Shown here piece after piece: positions 40,076-48,742 of a DNA stretch of 58,945 nt. The stretch spans positions 1-58,945 of the forward strand of contig JAFTNU010000054.1 in NCBI GenBank assembly GCA_017451735.1, in the 5' to 3' direction. Positions within the stretch are counted from its first letter, which is position 1. Each line of letters begins with the position of its first letter. Under the pieces are notes generated by a model, which was not told where the DNA came from, did no database searches, and saw only the letters and a list, made by a program, of their open reading frames with translations. The translations under genes and the position numbers were made by a program. The stretch is from Clostridia bacterium (GTDB taxonomy: Bacteria > Bacillota > Clostridia > Oscillospirales > CAG-272).

Positions 40076-40900
40076 TCAGCGTTCGTTTCCCTTCATACGC
40101 ATAACGGTCTCATGATAAAAGAGATCCAGATCCCCGAAATATTTGCTTTTCCAGGGCTTATTCTTGCCGCAATAATGAATGATAACAGAATGCGCCCTGA
40201 CCCAGTCGAGATCCATATTCCTTTCGGTCACGGAATGAAACCGAAAAAGCTTTTCGGTCATATTATACCGCAACGGATCCAAGGCCAGGATCTTACCGCC
40301 GTAGAGACCGCTGATGATATCCTGATCGGGCAATGCCAGCAAATGCTTGTATTTATCGATAAACCGAAAGACCTCATCATAATCCTGCTCGCGGCGCAAT
40401 AGCTCCAGATTCATCAGCATCACACCGGAATTGATGTACGGGGCCTTTTCTTCCATACCCAGGCGGAGCTCGTTGATCTTACGCATGACGGGACCGTTGT
40501 GCGAAGCCGCCGCAAAATAGTAGCCGTCCATGGGCAATGCATACAGCTCCCCCAGCGAACCGTTCACGATCAAGTCGGGATCAAGATAAAGCACCCGATC
40601 CACCGACGCGGGCAGATAGCGGGCCGCAAAAATACGGTAATAGATCTCCTTGGGGTATCTGGCCGTGGTGGGTGCCCCCTCCAGCCCGATCTCCCGTATC
40701 TGCACGGGAATCAGTGTTCCGTGCTCCCCCAGAGCATCAACGGTAGAATCAAGCGCCTGCTCGTCGATGGCGGTGTGCAGCAGATACACACTGAGAAAGG
40801 CATCGGGATTGCTATGGATCAAGGAGGTCAGCATGACATTCAGATGCGGAATATAATTTTCGTCCAGAGTCACCAATATGTTCATCTTTTCATTCGGCAC
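40076..40900 (-). CDS. Family 8 glycosyltransferase
   Basis: A 274-residue GT8 (LgtC/RfaJ-like) enzyme. It starts MNILVTLDENYIPHLNVMLTSL, has RVLYLDPDLIVNG with the metal-binding D-x-D, NSGVMLMNLELLR, and ends in IHYCGKNKPWK. Such enzymes transfer galactose or glucose from a UDP-sugar with retention. The GTG at 40900 is preferred because AAGGGA lies nine bases upstream; the ATG at 40885 is possible. Cotranscription with cardiolipin synthase suggests a glycolipid or surface-lipid role; this is inference. Confidence 0.85.
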   Translation of the reverse strand: MPNEKMNILVTLDENYIPHLNVMLTSLIHSNPDAFLSVYLLHTAIDEQALDSTVDALGEHGTLIPVQIREIGLEGAPTTARYPKEIYYRIFAARYLPASVDRVLYLDPDLIVNGSLGELYALPMDGYYFAAASHNGPVMRKINELRLGMEEKAPYINSGVMLMNLELLRREQDYDEVFRFIDKYKHLLALPDQDIISGLYGGKILALDPLRYNMTEKLFRFHSVTERNMDLDWVRAHSVIIHYCGKNKPWKSKYFGDLDLFYHETVMRMKGNER

Positions 40901-40968
40901 GATATCATTTCCCTTAATTGATTTTGAAATTTTTATTATGATACGACACTTTTCTAAACCGAAAATAA

Positions 40969-40998
40969 ACAGACGGGCTTTTGCAAAAGCCCGTCTGT
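40969..40998 (-). terminator. Terminator of the Ldh-family gene
   Basis: A 14-bp perfect stem (40969-40982 with 40985-40998) starting nine bases after the stop codon, with a T-containing tail. Confidence 0.8.
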
Positions 40999-41006
40999 CT
41001 TTCATT

Positions 41007-42149
41007 TTACTGCTTATAAGCATTATTGTAGAAGCTGGGTTTGGCCTGTGAAACATCCACATCGCCAAGATAAGATCTGTAATCAAGCCCCAGATAGTTG
41101 CAGGTGTCGATCATCTCGGCTACCGTGCTGATATCAACATCGATCCCGTTTTTCATGCGCTCGGCAAAGGAAAGCATCTCCTTTTCGCCGTGCGTGTAGA
41201 TGGGAACATTCTCATCTGCTCTTCCCGCATCCCGCAGCTCCTGCAAAAAGGTGGACAAATGATCCTTGAGCGCCTGTGCATCACCGAAAATGGCGGGATC
41301 GATCACGATAAAGGCATGGCAGGTTCCCGAGCCCTGTCCCTTGGCGCGTACATGGTGGTTGGAGGTGGCACCGCCCGAGGTGATGGCGCAAAGCAGCTCG
41401 CACATCATGCTGAAGCCATAGCCCTTATGGCTTCCGCTGCTCTCGCTCTTACCGCCCACGGGCAGAATACCGCCGCCCTTTTTCTTGTCGATGCACCCCA
41501 ACACCCGTTCGGCATCGTTACAGGGGGCCCCTTCCTCATCCACAGCCCAACCGTCGCCCAAGGCACGGTTCTCCTTGCGGTAGACCTCCAACTTGCCTCT
41601 CGGCACCACCGTGGTGGCCGCATCAAACCAGAAGGGACAAGGCTCGGCGGGCATGGCAAATGCGATGGGATTGGAGCCCAAGATCGCCTTTCTTGCGCCC
41701 GTGTGCACCATGATCGACTCGGAATTGGTGACGCACAGACCGATCAGCCCCGCGTCACATGCCATTTTGGTATAATAGCCGGCAATACCGTAATGATTGG
41801 AGTTCCGTACAGTCACAAAGGCCATCCCCACAGATCTTGCTTTTTCCATGGCCTTCTTCATGGCAAAGGCAGAGGTCAGCTGACCCATACCCGAGTGTCC
41901 GTCAATCACTGCGGAGACAGGAGTCTCAAAGACCACCTCGGGCTTGGCATCCAAACGGACGCAACCGTTTTCGATCGACTTATGATAGCGGATCAGACGC
42001 TGTACACCGTGAGATTTAACACCGTAAAGATCGGCCAGCAGCAGCACATCGGTGATCTGTGCCGCCTCCTCTTTCGTAAACCCGAATTTTTCAAAAACAT
42101 CCCGACAAAGGCGCTCCATGGCAGCCACACTGTATTTGATCGAAGACAT
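41007..42149 (-). CDS. Ldh family (malate/L-lactate/ureidoglycolate-type) dehydrogenase
   Basis: A 380-residue NAD(P)-dependent oxidoreductase of the LDH2/YbiC fold. It has LLLADLYGVKSHGVQRLIRY, DGHSGMGQLTSAFAMKKAM, RNSNHYGIAGYYTKMA, LGSNPIAFAMPA and SESSGSHKGYGFSMM. The family oxidises 2-hydroxy acids such as malate, sulfolactate, ureidoglycolate or 2,3-diketogulonate. The ATG at 42149 follows GAGGGGAAG. It is divergent from an AraC regulator with overlapping promoters, so it is probably an inducible catabolic enzyme. The substrate is not identified. Confidence 0.9.
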   Translation of the reverse strand: MSSIKYSVAAMERLCRDVFEKFGFTKEEAAQITDVLLLADLYGVKSHGVQRLIRYHKSIENGCVRLDAKPEVVFETPVSAVIDGHSGMGQLTSAFAMKKAMEKARSVGMAFVTVRNSNHYGIAGYYTKMACDAGLIGLCVTNSESIMVHTGARKAILGSNPIAFAMPAEPCPFWFDAATTVVPRGKLEVYRKENRALGDGWAVDEEGAPCNDAERVLGCIDKKKGGGILPVGGKSESSGSHKGYGFSMMCELLCAITSGGATSNHHVRAKGQGSGTCHAFIVIDPAIFGDAQALKDHLSTFLQELRDAGRADENVPIYTHGEKEMLSFAERMKNGIDVDISTVAEMIDTCNYLGLDYRSYLGDVDVSQAKPSFYNNAYKQ

Positions 42150-42262
42150 TGCTCTTCCCCTCTCTTTTTTTATCATTATAAGATCGGTGAGAGGCGGATA
42201 CAAGAGCAAATCGTTTTCGATTTCGGGCGTATCGTTCGGAATTTGTGATTTTTATATAATTA

Positions 42263-42305
42263 ATTCTACTATTTGGTTGATTTTCGTTCAATTCTGTGAT
42301 AGAAT
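42263..42305. promoter_or_regulatory. Overlapping divergent promoters (ldh-like and araC-like)
   Basis: Plus strand: TTGATT (42277-42282), 17 bp, TAGAAT (42300-42305). Minus strand: TTGAAC (42286-42291), 17 bp, TAGAAT (42263-42268). The two -35 regions overlap, so one bound regulator could switch both genes. Confidence 0.7.
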
Positions 42306-42329
42306 CATCATAGGAAAGGAGGGAGGCAT

Positions 42330-43151
42330 ATGTCAAACCGGGATCCCTTTGACTACGGGTTCGGAACGGTATGGCAACACGTATATGTCAACGAGCGCCA
42401 AGGCTATCACACATCGGTGGCGGACTATCACCGACACGATTTTTATGAGATCAATCTGATTCTATCGGGAAATGTGAAAATCCTCCTTCGCGATTGTGCA
42501 AAGGAAGGGCGGGAAAACCGCATGGTGCTCACCCGCCCGGGGACACCGCACTATATTTCCTGTAAGCCCGACACACTCTATCATCGACTCTATCTGGTCT
42601 TCACCGACGAGTTTGTGGCCAACTACCTGCCCGAATGGAGCCAGCTCTGTACCGTTTTCGGTGAAAAAGGAAGTATCCTGACCCTCAGCGCCGAGCAGAC
42701 CGAGCGCTTTCGGGCACTGATCCGAAGCATTCAGCATGAGTCTTCTCTTTTCAGACAGCGGCTCCTGATCTACGAGCTGCTGTCACACATCTCCGAGCTG
42801 ACGGAAGAAAGCAATCCGGGTGCAAGCAAAATTCCGCCCTATATCATCGAGGCCCTGGCCTATCTGGACGAGCACTATGCCGAGAAGATCGTCGCCGCCG
42901 AGCTTGCCCGCAGGCTACACATCGGCAGAACCACCCTGATGACCGAATTCAAGCGCCATCTGGGCAGTACGGTCACAGAATACCTGACCCACTGCCGCTT
43001 GCGGCATGCCATCAGACTCTTACAAGAAGGAAGGACCCGGGAGGATGTGGCCGAAAAATGCGGCTTTGCGGATAACAGCGGACTTGTCCGTGCCTTCAAA
43101 CGGTGCTACGGTAGCACGCCGCGGGCGTATCTGAACAGAAAAGAACCTTGA
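42330..43151 (+). CDS. AraC family transcriptional regulator
   Basis: A 273-residue protein. The cupin-like N-terminus contains DYHRHDFYEINLILSGNV and VLTRPGTPHYIS. The C-terminus has two helix-turn-helix motifs (KIVAAELARRLHIGRTTLMTEFKRHLG and TREDVAEKCGFADNSGLVRAFKRCYG). The start has AAAGGAGGGAGG upstream. It diverges from the Ldh-family gene and is the likely regulator of it. A long hairpin follows the stop. Confidence 0.9.
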   Translation: MSNRDPFDYGFGTVWQHVYVNERQGYHTSVADYHRHDFYEINLILSGNVKILLRDCAKEGRENRMVLTRPGTPHYISCKPDTLYHRLYLVFTDEFVANYLPEWSQLCTVFGEKGSILTLSAEQTERFRALIRSIQHESSLFRQRLLIYELLSHISELTEESNPGASKIPPYIIEALAYLDEHYAEKIVAAELARRLHIGRTTLMTEFKRHLGSTVTEYLTHCRLRHAIRLLQEGRTREDVAEKCGFADNSGLVRAFKRCYGSTPRAYLNRKEP

Positions 43152-43170
43152 GGACACTGTAACAAGCTCA

Positions 43171-43219
43171 AAATGCACAGGCACCCGTGGCAAAGTTTGC
43201 CACGGGTGCCTGTGCATTT
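43171..43219. terminator. Long hairpin between convergent AraC and degV genes
   Basis: A 24-bp perfect inverted repeat (43171-43194 with 43196-43219) with almost no loop, between convergent genes. The unusually long stem fits a bidirectional stop. Confidence 0.75.
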
Positions 43220-43253
43220 GCGCGTGCAGACTCGGCAAGCCGCCCAAGCGCTC

Positions 43254-44111
43254 TTACGCCTTGGGAACAAAGGCCATAACAATGGCACCGGGCCCGGTGT
43301 GAGTACCGATCACGCAACCCAGCTGACCGATCATCAATTGATCCTCATGGCCGGCATAGAGCTCCTTGCTGTCCTCCAGATAGGCCTGAACGGTACCGTC
43401 GTTGACATCCCCCGCATATGTGATGGCGATCGGCATGGAAAAATCGATGCCGCCGCAGGCGGTGATGCTGTCATTCAGCATTTTATGGCTCATTCTGGCA
43501 CCGCGGGCCTTGCCAACGGTCTCCAGCTTTCCTTCCCCGTTCAAGGTCAGCACGGGCATAAAGTGAAGCATTCCGCCCACAAATGCGGCAGTTTTGGAGA
43601 TACGGCCACCGCGCTTCAGATATTCCAGTGTTTCCACGCGAACAAACAGACGCACCTTTTTTCTCAGCTCATCCAATGCGGCAAAGATCTCGGCGGCGGA
43701 CTTGCCGGCATCGCGCATGGCAATGGCATGGGCCACCAGAACCTGCTCGCCTGCCGTAGCGGACAGACTATCCACCACGAACACCTTGCCGGGATACTCG
43801 GCGGAGGCAACGGTGGCGCTCTGATATGTACCGGAAAGGCCGCTGGAAATGGTGATAACCACTGCCTCGTCCCCATCATTTACCGTTTTTGCAAACAGAT
43901 CGGAAAACTCCGCTACCGACACCTGACTGGTGCTTGCCAATTCCTTGTTGGCCTGCAGCTTGTCATAAAAGACATCAGGGGTCATATCGATACCGTCGCG
44001 GTACTCCGCCCCCGCCATAATGGTTTTCAGGGGAGCAAATCCAAGGCCCTTTTCTTCGGCAACACTGACTTTTATATCGGACGCCGAGTCCACAATGATT
44101 TTTACACTCAT
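43254..44111 (-). CDS. DegV family fatty-acid-binding protein (second copy)
   Basis: A 285-residue DegV protein with KIIVDSASDIKVSVAEEKG, APLKTIMAGAEYRDGID, ITISSGLSGTYQSATVA, VVDSLSATAGEQVLV and YLKRGGRISKTAAFVG. It is only distantly similar to the copy at 35843, so the two may bind different fatty acids, as FakB1 and FakB2 do. The ATG at 44111 has AAAGGAG at seven bases; upstream in-frame codons are not used. It is a single-gene unit. Confidence 0.9.
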   Translation of the reverse strand: MSVKIIVDSASDIKVSVAEEKGLGFAPLKTIMAGAEYRDGIDMTPDVFYDKLQANKELASTSQVSVAEFSDLFAKTVNDGDEAVVITISSGLSGTYQSATVASAEYPGKVFVVDSLSATAGEQVLVAHAIAMRDAGKSAAEIFAALDELRKKVRLFVRVETLEYLKRGGRISKTAAFVGGMLHFMPVLTLNGEGKLETVGKARGARMSHKMLNDSITACGGIDFSMPIAITYAGDVNDGTVQAYLEDSKELYAGHEDQLMIGQLGCVIGTHTGPGAIVMAFVPKA

Positions 44112-44212
44112 GTTCATTCTCCTTTGCTGTTGTTGGTTCAGTATACTACTTTCATGTTTACGGGATGTTGAAAAAATGTTTGCGTTATGTAAAATTCGAT
44201 TCATTCCGCGCT

Positions 44213-45016
44213 TTATTGACAAGCGGGATACCCCCGATACAGATGGACGATGTTGAGATCCTCCTCCATATCAAGGCCATGAGATCCCGATCCCTCATCG
44301 ATCTCATGACAACCGTGATCCATAGCAAAACCGACCAGGGTGTTATGGCCCTTCCAATGCTCCCCGATCATGGCACTGAACATGGCAAAGGCCTCGGCAT
44401 TGGATCGAAGCTCACCCAGGGCCTCGATGCTTTCGGGCCCCGTTTTATGCATTTTGGAATCATAGTTCCCGTTGTAGATCACCACAAAATCATACTCGTC
44501 CTTCAGGATGATCTCGGCAGCCTTGGCATTGACCTCCTCCACTGTTTTGTATGCAAAATAATCCATCCTTCGTTCCAGATAGATATTGCTGAGACTACAA
44601 TTCCCGTGTCCCACGATCACAGGCTTTTTTCCCGCGCGGATCAGCGCGTCAAAGATGGTGTCAATGGTGATGACGGGCTTTTCATACTTCTGAATACCGT
44701 GCACGGCTGGTTGAGCGCCGGTGTACATGGTACCGAAGCAGACCGGAGTGACCGAGGGCATGACGGTGCAAAACGGCACCTCCAGCTCTGTCCGCTCCTT
44801 GACCTCCTTCATGAGTTGGGGATATTTTTCATAGATCCACTGGGCAATAGCATCGGGATTGTACATAAAAACACGGTCAGCCTTCCGACCGTCGAAGATC
44901 TTATCGATATACGCAGTCAGCTCTGCCGAGGCAGGAGCGGCCATGGCGGGCCGATCGATACCCATGGCATAGGCAAGGGCCGCACAAAGGCCGTCCAAGG
45001 AATTCGGGTTTTTCAT
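44213..45016 (-). CDS. Alkaline phosphatase superfamily hydrolase
   Basis: A 267-residue protein resembling phosphodiesterase/nucleotide pyrophosphatase-like members of the superfamily. PSVTPVCFGTMYTGAQPAVHGI carries the likely nucleophile Thr, DFVVIYNGNYDSKMHKTG has metal ligands and FAMDHGCHEIDEGSGSHG the last metal histidines. The usual N-terminal metal-binding Asp is not obvious, and the protein is shorter than most members. No signal peptide is present, so it acts inside the cell. It follows CAGGAGGGG. The substrate is unknown. Confidence 0.75.
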   Translation of the reverse strand: MKNPNSLDGLCAALAYAMGIDRPAMAAPASAELTAYIDKIFDGRKADRVFMYNPDAIAQWIYEKYPQLMKEVKERTELEVPFCTVMPSVTPVCFGTMYTGAQPAVHGIQKYEKPVITIDTIFDALIRAGKKPVIVGHGNCSLSNIYLERRMDYFAYKTVEEVNAKAAEIILKDEYDFVVIYNGNYDSKMHKTGPESIEALGELRSNAEAFAMFSAMIGEHWKGHNTLVGFAMDHGCHEIDEGSGSHGLDMEEDLNIVHLYRGYPACQ

Positions 45017-45046
45017 ATTCCCCTCCTGTTTCGATCTTTCGACGCT

Positions 45047-45076
45047 ATTATATCACATCCTTCCACCGTTTTGCAA
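45047..45076 (-). promoter_or_regulatory. Promoter of the phosphatase-like gene
   Basis: Minus strand TTGCAA (45071-45076) and TATAAT (45047-45052), 18-bp spacer. Confidence 0.6.
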
Positions 45077-45106
45077 CAGCTCCGTAGATTTTACCCGATA
45101 CAGCGT

Positions 45107-45150
45107 AAAAGAATAAGAGCCACGCCATCGGATGTGGCTCTTATTCTTTT
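45107..45150 (-). terminator. Terminator after the thioesterase gene
   Basis: A 17-bp perfect stem (45107-45123 with 45134-45150) with a ten-base loop and T-run/A-run flanks, 21 bases after the stop. Confidence 0.85.
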
Positions 45151-45171
45151 GGCCGATCATATGACGGCAAA

Positions 45172-45600
45172 TCACACCGACGTGGCTTTTTGGGGCACCA
45201 AGCTCTTGAACGTAGCATCCAGCTCCGGGTACCTTTTCTTCACGATGATCGGCGCACCACTTTGATCGACAAAGCAATGCGAGCTCTTTCCCGTGGCAAC
45301 CACCACCCCCGTGTCCGCATTGGTCATGATGTATCGGAAGGTCAGACTGACTCCCGTATATTTTTCCACCTCAATGCAGATCTTCACCCGGTCGTCAAAT
45401 GTGGTGGAATGCTTGTACCGGCATTCCACAGAGATCACCGGAGATACGATACCGTCCGCTTCGAATTTTTGATATCCGCAACCGTTCCGCTCCAGAAAGT
45501 CGGTACGGGCCTCCTCCATCCATCTGATATAGTTGGAATGGTGAGTGATGCCCATTTTATCGGTCTCGTAATAGTTTACTTTTCTGATGTAATCGTGCAT
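45172..45600 (-). CDS. YbgC/FadM-type acyl-CoA or acyl-ACP thioesterase
   Basis: A 142-residue hotdog-fold thioesterase. The signature YYETDKMGITHHSNYIRWMEEAR carries the catalytic Asp (about D14) and substrate-tunnel residues. It releases free acyl chains or short acyl groups from CoA or ACP. The gene is 12 bases after the PAS/winged-helix regulator gene, with AAAAAGGAG before the ATG, and is the last gene of the lipid region. It may set chain length or clear stalled acyl groups in locus 2. Confidence 0.88.
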   Translation of the reverse strand: MHDYIRKVNYYETDKMGITHHSNYIRWMEEARTDFLERNGCGYQKFEADGIVSPVISVECRYKHSTTFDDRVKICIEVEKYTGVSLTFRYIMTNADTGVVVATGKSSHCFVDQSGAPIIVKKRYPELDATFKSLVPQKATSV

Positions 45601-45612
45601 ATGTGCTCCTTT

Positions 45613-47613
45613 TTAATAGGTGCCCTCGTTCAGCAATCCCCCAAGCGTCACCTCTGCCCAGCTGTAATTGGAAAGATAGCTGCCCTTGAAGGTCTGGGCA
45701 TACTCCTCCTTGCCCGAAAGATAATCGTACAGATCACATTGCACCTTGTCCGTGACGATGCGCCGCTTACCGTCCACCGATTCCACCACATGGGCAATGC
45801 CGTATTCCTCCAGAATATTCTTGAGTCGGAGCGCCACCTTGCGGTACCTGGCCAGAGTCACGGCATTGACCGGCTCGTTTTCCCACAAAAAGCTGATGGC
45901 CTCCTCCGAAGAAACATAGCCGCCCCGACGGTCAACCAGCAGGGCAAACAGCTCCTTGGCCTTCTCACTGCGAAATGCAATGGCTCTGCCGTTTACAAAT
46001 ACATCGAAGTAGCCGAAGGTACGAATGGAAACCGCGCATTTTTCGGCATTGTGCTCCTCTCCCTGCTTCATATCATCCACATTGTAGAGCATCACATAGC
46101 GCGGAGTGGCACCGGCAGGAGATTTCTGCGAGCAAATGGCTTTGATGCGCCGTTCTGCTTTCATGCCCAGGTCAAAATAGGTAAATTCCGCTTCACCGTT
46201 TTGCAAAAGCTCCGCAAACTTTTCATAAGCGACCCGACTGCGCGAAACAAAATCTGCCAGCGGCGTGCTTTGCTTCATCATGGGCATCCACTCCTCTTTG
46301 GTAAACCCGAAAAACTTGCAGACATTATCGCTGGCATAAAGCGGGGTGACCAGATTGTCGATCACCTCAAAGGCCGCGATACCGTCGGTAAAACGAGTCA
46401 TCAGCTTTTGCATATTTTCCTTGAGAGAAGCATTCTCATTGCGCAGCAGATCGGTTTCCTCGGTATCCACCATGCGCCTGCAGCAGAATAAGCTGACCGA
46501 GGCATCGGTCTTTAAGAAAATACCGGTATAATGCCTCAGTTCCCCGTCGGAGGAAAATGCCCGATATCTGATCTGGGGCGGCTGCAGGTCGGATTCGCGG
46601 AACTTTTTCTTGTAAAAATCCTCGAAAAAGGCCCGCACCCGATCGCGATCTCCTTCAAAAACCGTATCACGTATCCATTTTTCCGTGGCCTCGCGCATAT
46701 GCATCGGGATGTTTTCAAACCACTTGAACACAGCCGATTTCTGCGCGTACAGGCACTTGACCGTGCAGTCGGCAAGATCGTATTCAAAGATCTTGTCATA
46801 AACATCGATCAAGGCCTTCAGATAACGCTTGGCCTCGCTCTCCCGCTTTCGCTGATAGCGGTCGGTCACATCCATGCATACGCTTTGAAACTCCTCCTTG
46901 CCGTTCTCATCCACGCACCTTGTTACCCAGCCGAACAATCTGGCCTTGGTGCCGTCACAACGCAAAAAGGTCATCTCCCCCGCCATGGGCGTGCCCTGAC
47001 GGTAGACCCGCCTCAGATAATGCGCAAAGCGGCGACGCTCCTCCATAGGGATCGCCAGGAACAGATTTTCTTTGCACAGGGCCAGATAATCGGATTCACC
47101 GTCATTGGCTGAAGGAAACCGCAGCATCTGTAACAGGCGGTCGTTGACATAGGTGATCTTCGGCTGTTTTTCACAGGTGTACTTGATAAATCCGCAGCAA
47201 ACAGTCTCGTTGAGAAATTTCAGATTTTCATTTTCCTTTTTCAGATCGGTCACATCCGTGAGAACCGAATCCCCCACAAGGGTTCCGTCGGCTAAGCGCT
47301 GAACGGTCACCGTATCGCTGACATAGAGGAGCTCTCCGTTTTTTCTGACCATGCGATACTGTAAAGTACGGGATTGCCCGTCACGGGAAAGATCGCGGAT
47401 AAAATCCGTATATCGGTCTCTGTCCCCGGGGTGGACCCAAGAGACATACTGATCCGCCTCTTTGCTCAAAAGCTCGCCCGGAGTCGATCCGAGCATATCG
47501 CAAAGATTTTGACTGGCAAAGCTCAAATGAGGACAGCCCGTCAACACATAGCGATGAAAGCCGCTGATATGACGGTTTAATACTTTCTCCATATGATCCA
47601 TATTATTTTTCAT
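45613..47613 (-). CDS. PAS-domain sensor with C-terminal SARP-type winged-helix DNA-binding domain
   Basis: A 666-residue soluble one-component regulator. The first ~550 residues look like about four PAS-like repeats; boundaries are seen at VLTDVTDLKKENENL (~120) and VCMDVTDRYQRKRES (~260), each ending in the typical D-V-T-D linker. The last ~110 residues start SIRTFGYFDVFVNGRAIAF, continue KAKELFALLVDRRGGYVS and end in DKVQCDLYDYLSG, as in SARP/OmpR-type winged helices. SARPs usually carry this domain at the N-terminus with a BTAD; here it is at the C-terminus and no BTAD is seen. The gene has its own promoter. It lies directly after the FAS locus 2 operon, whose promoter has SARP-like repeats. 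That it is the activator of locus 2 is inference. Confidence 0.78.
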   Translation of the reverse strand: MKNNMDHMEKVLNRHISGFHRYVLTGCPHLSFASQNLCDMLGSTPGELLSKEADQYVSWVHPGDRDRYTDFIRDLSRDGQSRTLQYRMVRKNGELLYVSDTVTVQRLADGTLVGDSVLTDVTDLKKENENLKFLNETVCCGFIKYTCEKQPKITYVNDRLLQMLRFPSANDGESDYLALCKENLFLAIPMEERRRFAHYLRRVYRQGTPMAGEMTFLRCDGTKARLFGWVTRCVDENGKEEFQSVCMDVTDRYQRKRESEAKRYLKALIDVYDKIFEYDLADCTVKCLYAQKSAVFKWFENIPMHMREATEKWIRDTVFEGDRDRVRAFFEDFYKKKFRESDLQPPQIRYRAFSSDGELRHYTGIFLKTDASVSLFCCRRMVDTEETDLLRNENASLKENMQKLMTRFTDGIAAFEVIDNLVTPLYASDNVCKFFGFTKEEWMPMMKQSTPLADFVSRSRVAYEKFAELLQNGEAEFTYFDLGMKAERRIKAICSQKSPAGATPRYVMLYNVDDMKQGEEHNAEKCAVSIRTFGYFDVFVNGRAIAFRSEKAKELFALLVDRRGGYVSSEEAISFLWENEPVNAVTLARYRKVALRLKNILEEYGIAHVVESVDGKRRIVTDKVQCDLYDYLSGKEEYAQTFKGSYLSNYSWAEVTLGGLLNEGTY

Positions 47614-47652
47614 AGTATCTCCTATTTTTCGGGACGGCATGTGAACGGTAAG

Positions 47653-47681
47653 AGTATATCACATTTTTTCCTTTTCGTCAA
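47653..47681 (-). promoter_or_regulatory. Promoter of the PAS/winged-helix regulator
   Basis: Minus strand TTGACG (47676-47681) and TATACT (47653-47658), 17-bp spacer, between plsX and the regulator gene. No heptamer repeats are seen here. Confidence 0.75.
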
Positions 47682-47708
47682 ATGCAACTCTTCGACCCGT
47701 TTCGCGTC

Positions 47709-48740
47709 TTATCCGTCGGAGATCTCTTCACTCTCTGCTTTTCGTATGGCATGAAAACGATCGGCCGCCTGACCGATCCGGCCGATCACATCACTTTGGG
47801 CATAACGGACGGCCGCAAGCACCGCATTGCAAATGGCACGGGCATCGGAGGAGCCGTGTGCCTTGATGATCGGCTTTGAAATACCGAGAATGGGGGAGCC
47901 CCCATGCTCTCCCGGATCCAGCCGCCGCTTCAGCTGCCCCATGGATTTTTTAAGAGGCAGAGCGGCAAGCTTGGTCAGAGCATTTTTCAGCATCGCATCC
48001 TTCAGCTCACCCATCAGCAGCTTGGCTGTGCCCTCTACGGTCTTGAGAAAAACATTCCCCGTAAACCCATCGGCCACCAATACATCGCAAGCACCGAACA
48101 GTACGGTGCTCCCCTCTACGTTCCCCACATAGCGGATCGCATCGCAGGCACAAAGGCGGCGGTTGGTCTGTACCTGCAAGGGGGTCCCCTTACTATCCTC
48201 GGTCCCGTTATTGAGCAAACCGACGGCAGGCGCCGCTACACCGTATACCTCTTGCATATAGGCAGAGCCCATGACCGCAAATTGCTCCAGATACTCCTCC
48301 GAAACCGTGATATTGGCGCCCGCATCCAGCAAAAGGCAGGACTTTGTGCCCGGCAGAACCGTACCGATCGCGGCTCTTCCCACACCGCGGACCCTTTTGA
48401 CAATAAAGGTTGCCGCAGTAAAAAGTGCCCCCGTATTGCCCGCGCTGACAAAAGCATCTCCCTTGCCCTGTGCCAGCAGATTCAAACCGACGATCATGGA
48501 GGAATCCTTTTTTCCGCGCAGCACCGCAATGGGATCATCCTCCATGGTGATGACCGACGGGGTGTGAACGATCTCAAAGGGCGTCAGATCAAGATTGTTC
48601 TCCTGCGCGATGCGCAGGAGTCTGTTACGGTCGCCCACCAGGATCAATTCGGCATTGCACCGACGGGAGGCCTCTGCCGTTCCCCTCAGTACTTCCAGAG
48701 GGGCGCGGTCGCCGCCCATAGCATCTACAATCACACGCAT
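47709..48740 (-). CDS. plsX: Phosphate acyltransferase
   Basis: A 343-residue PlsX that turns acyl-ACP into acyl phosphate, the donor for PlsY in phospholipid synthesis. It has RVIVDAMGGDRAPLEVLRG, SVITMEDDPIAVLRGKKDSSM, SAGNTGALFTAATF and LVADGFTGNVFLKTVEG. It starts two bases after the acyl-CoA synthetase stop and is the last gene of the locus 2 operon. It links chain elongation directly to membrane lipid formation. Confidence 0.96.
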   Translation of the reverse strand: MRVIVDAMGGDRAPLEVLRGTAEASRRCNAELILVGDRNRLLRIAQENNLDLTPFEIVHTPSVITMEDDPIAVLRGKKDSSMIVGLNLLAQGKGDAFVSAGNTGALFTAATFIVKRVRGVGRAAIGTVLPGTKSCLLLDAGANITVSEEYLEQFAVMGSAYMQEVYGVAAPAVGLLNNGTEDSKGTPLQVQTNRRLCACDAIRYVGNVEGSTVLFGACDVLVADGFTGNVFLKTVEGTAKLLMGELKDAMLKNALTKLAALPLKKSMGQLKRRLDPGEHGGSPILGISKPIIKAHGSSDARAICNAVLAAVRYAQSDVIGRIGQAADRFHAIRKAESEEISDG

Positions 48741-48742
48741 AC

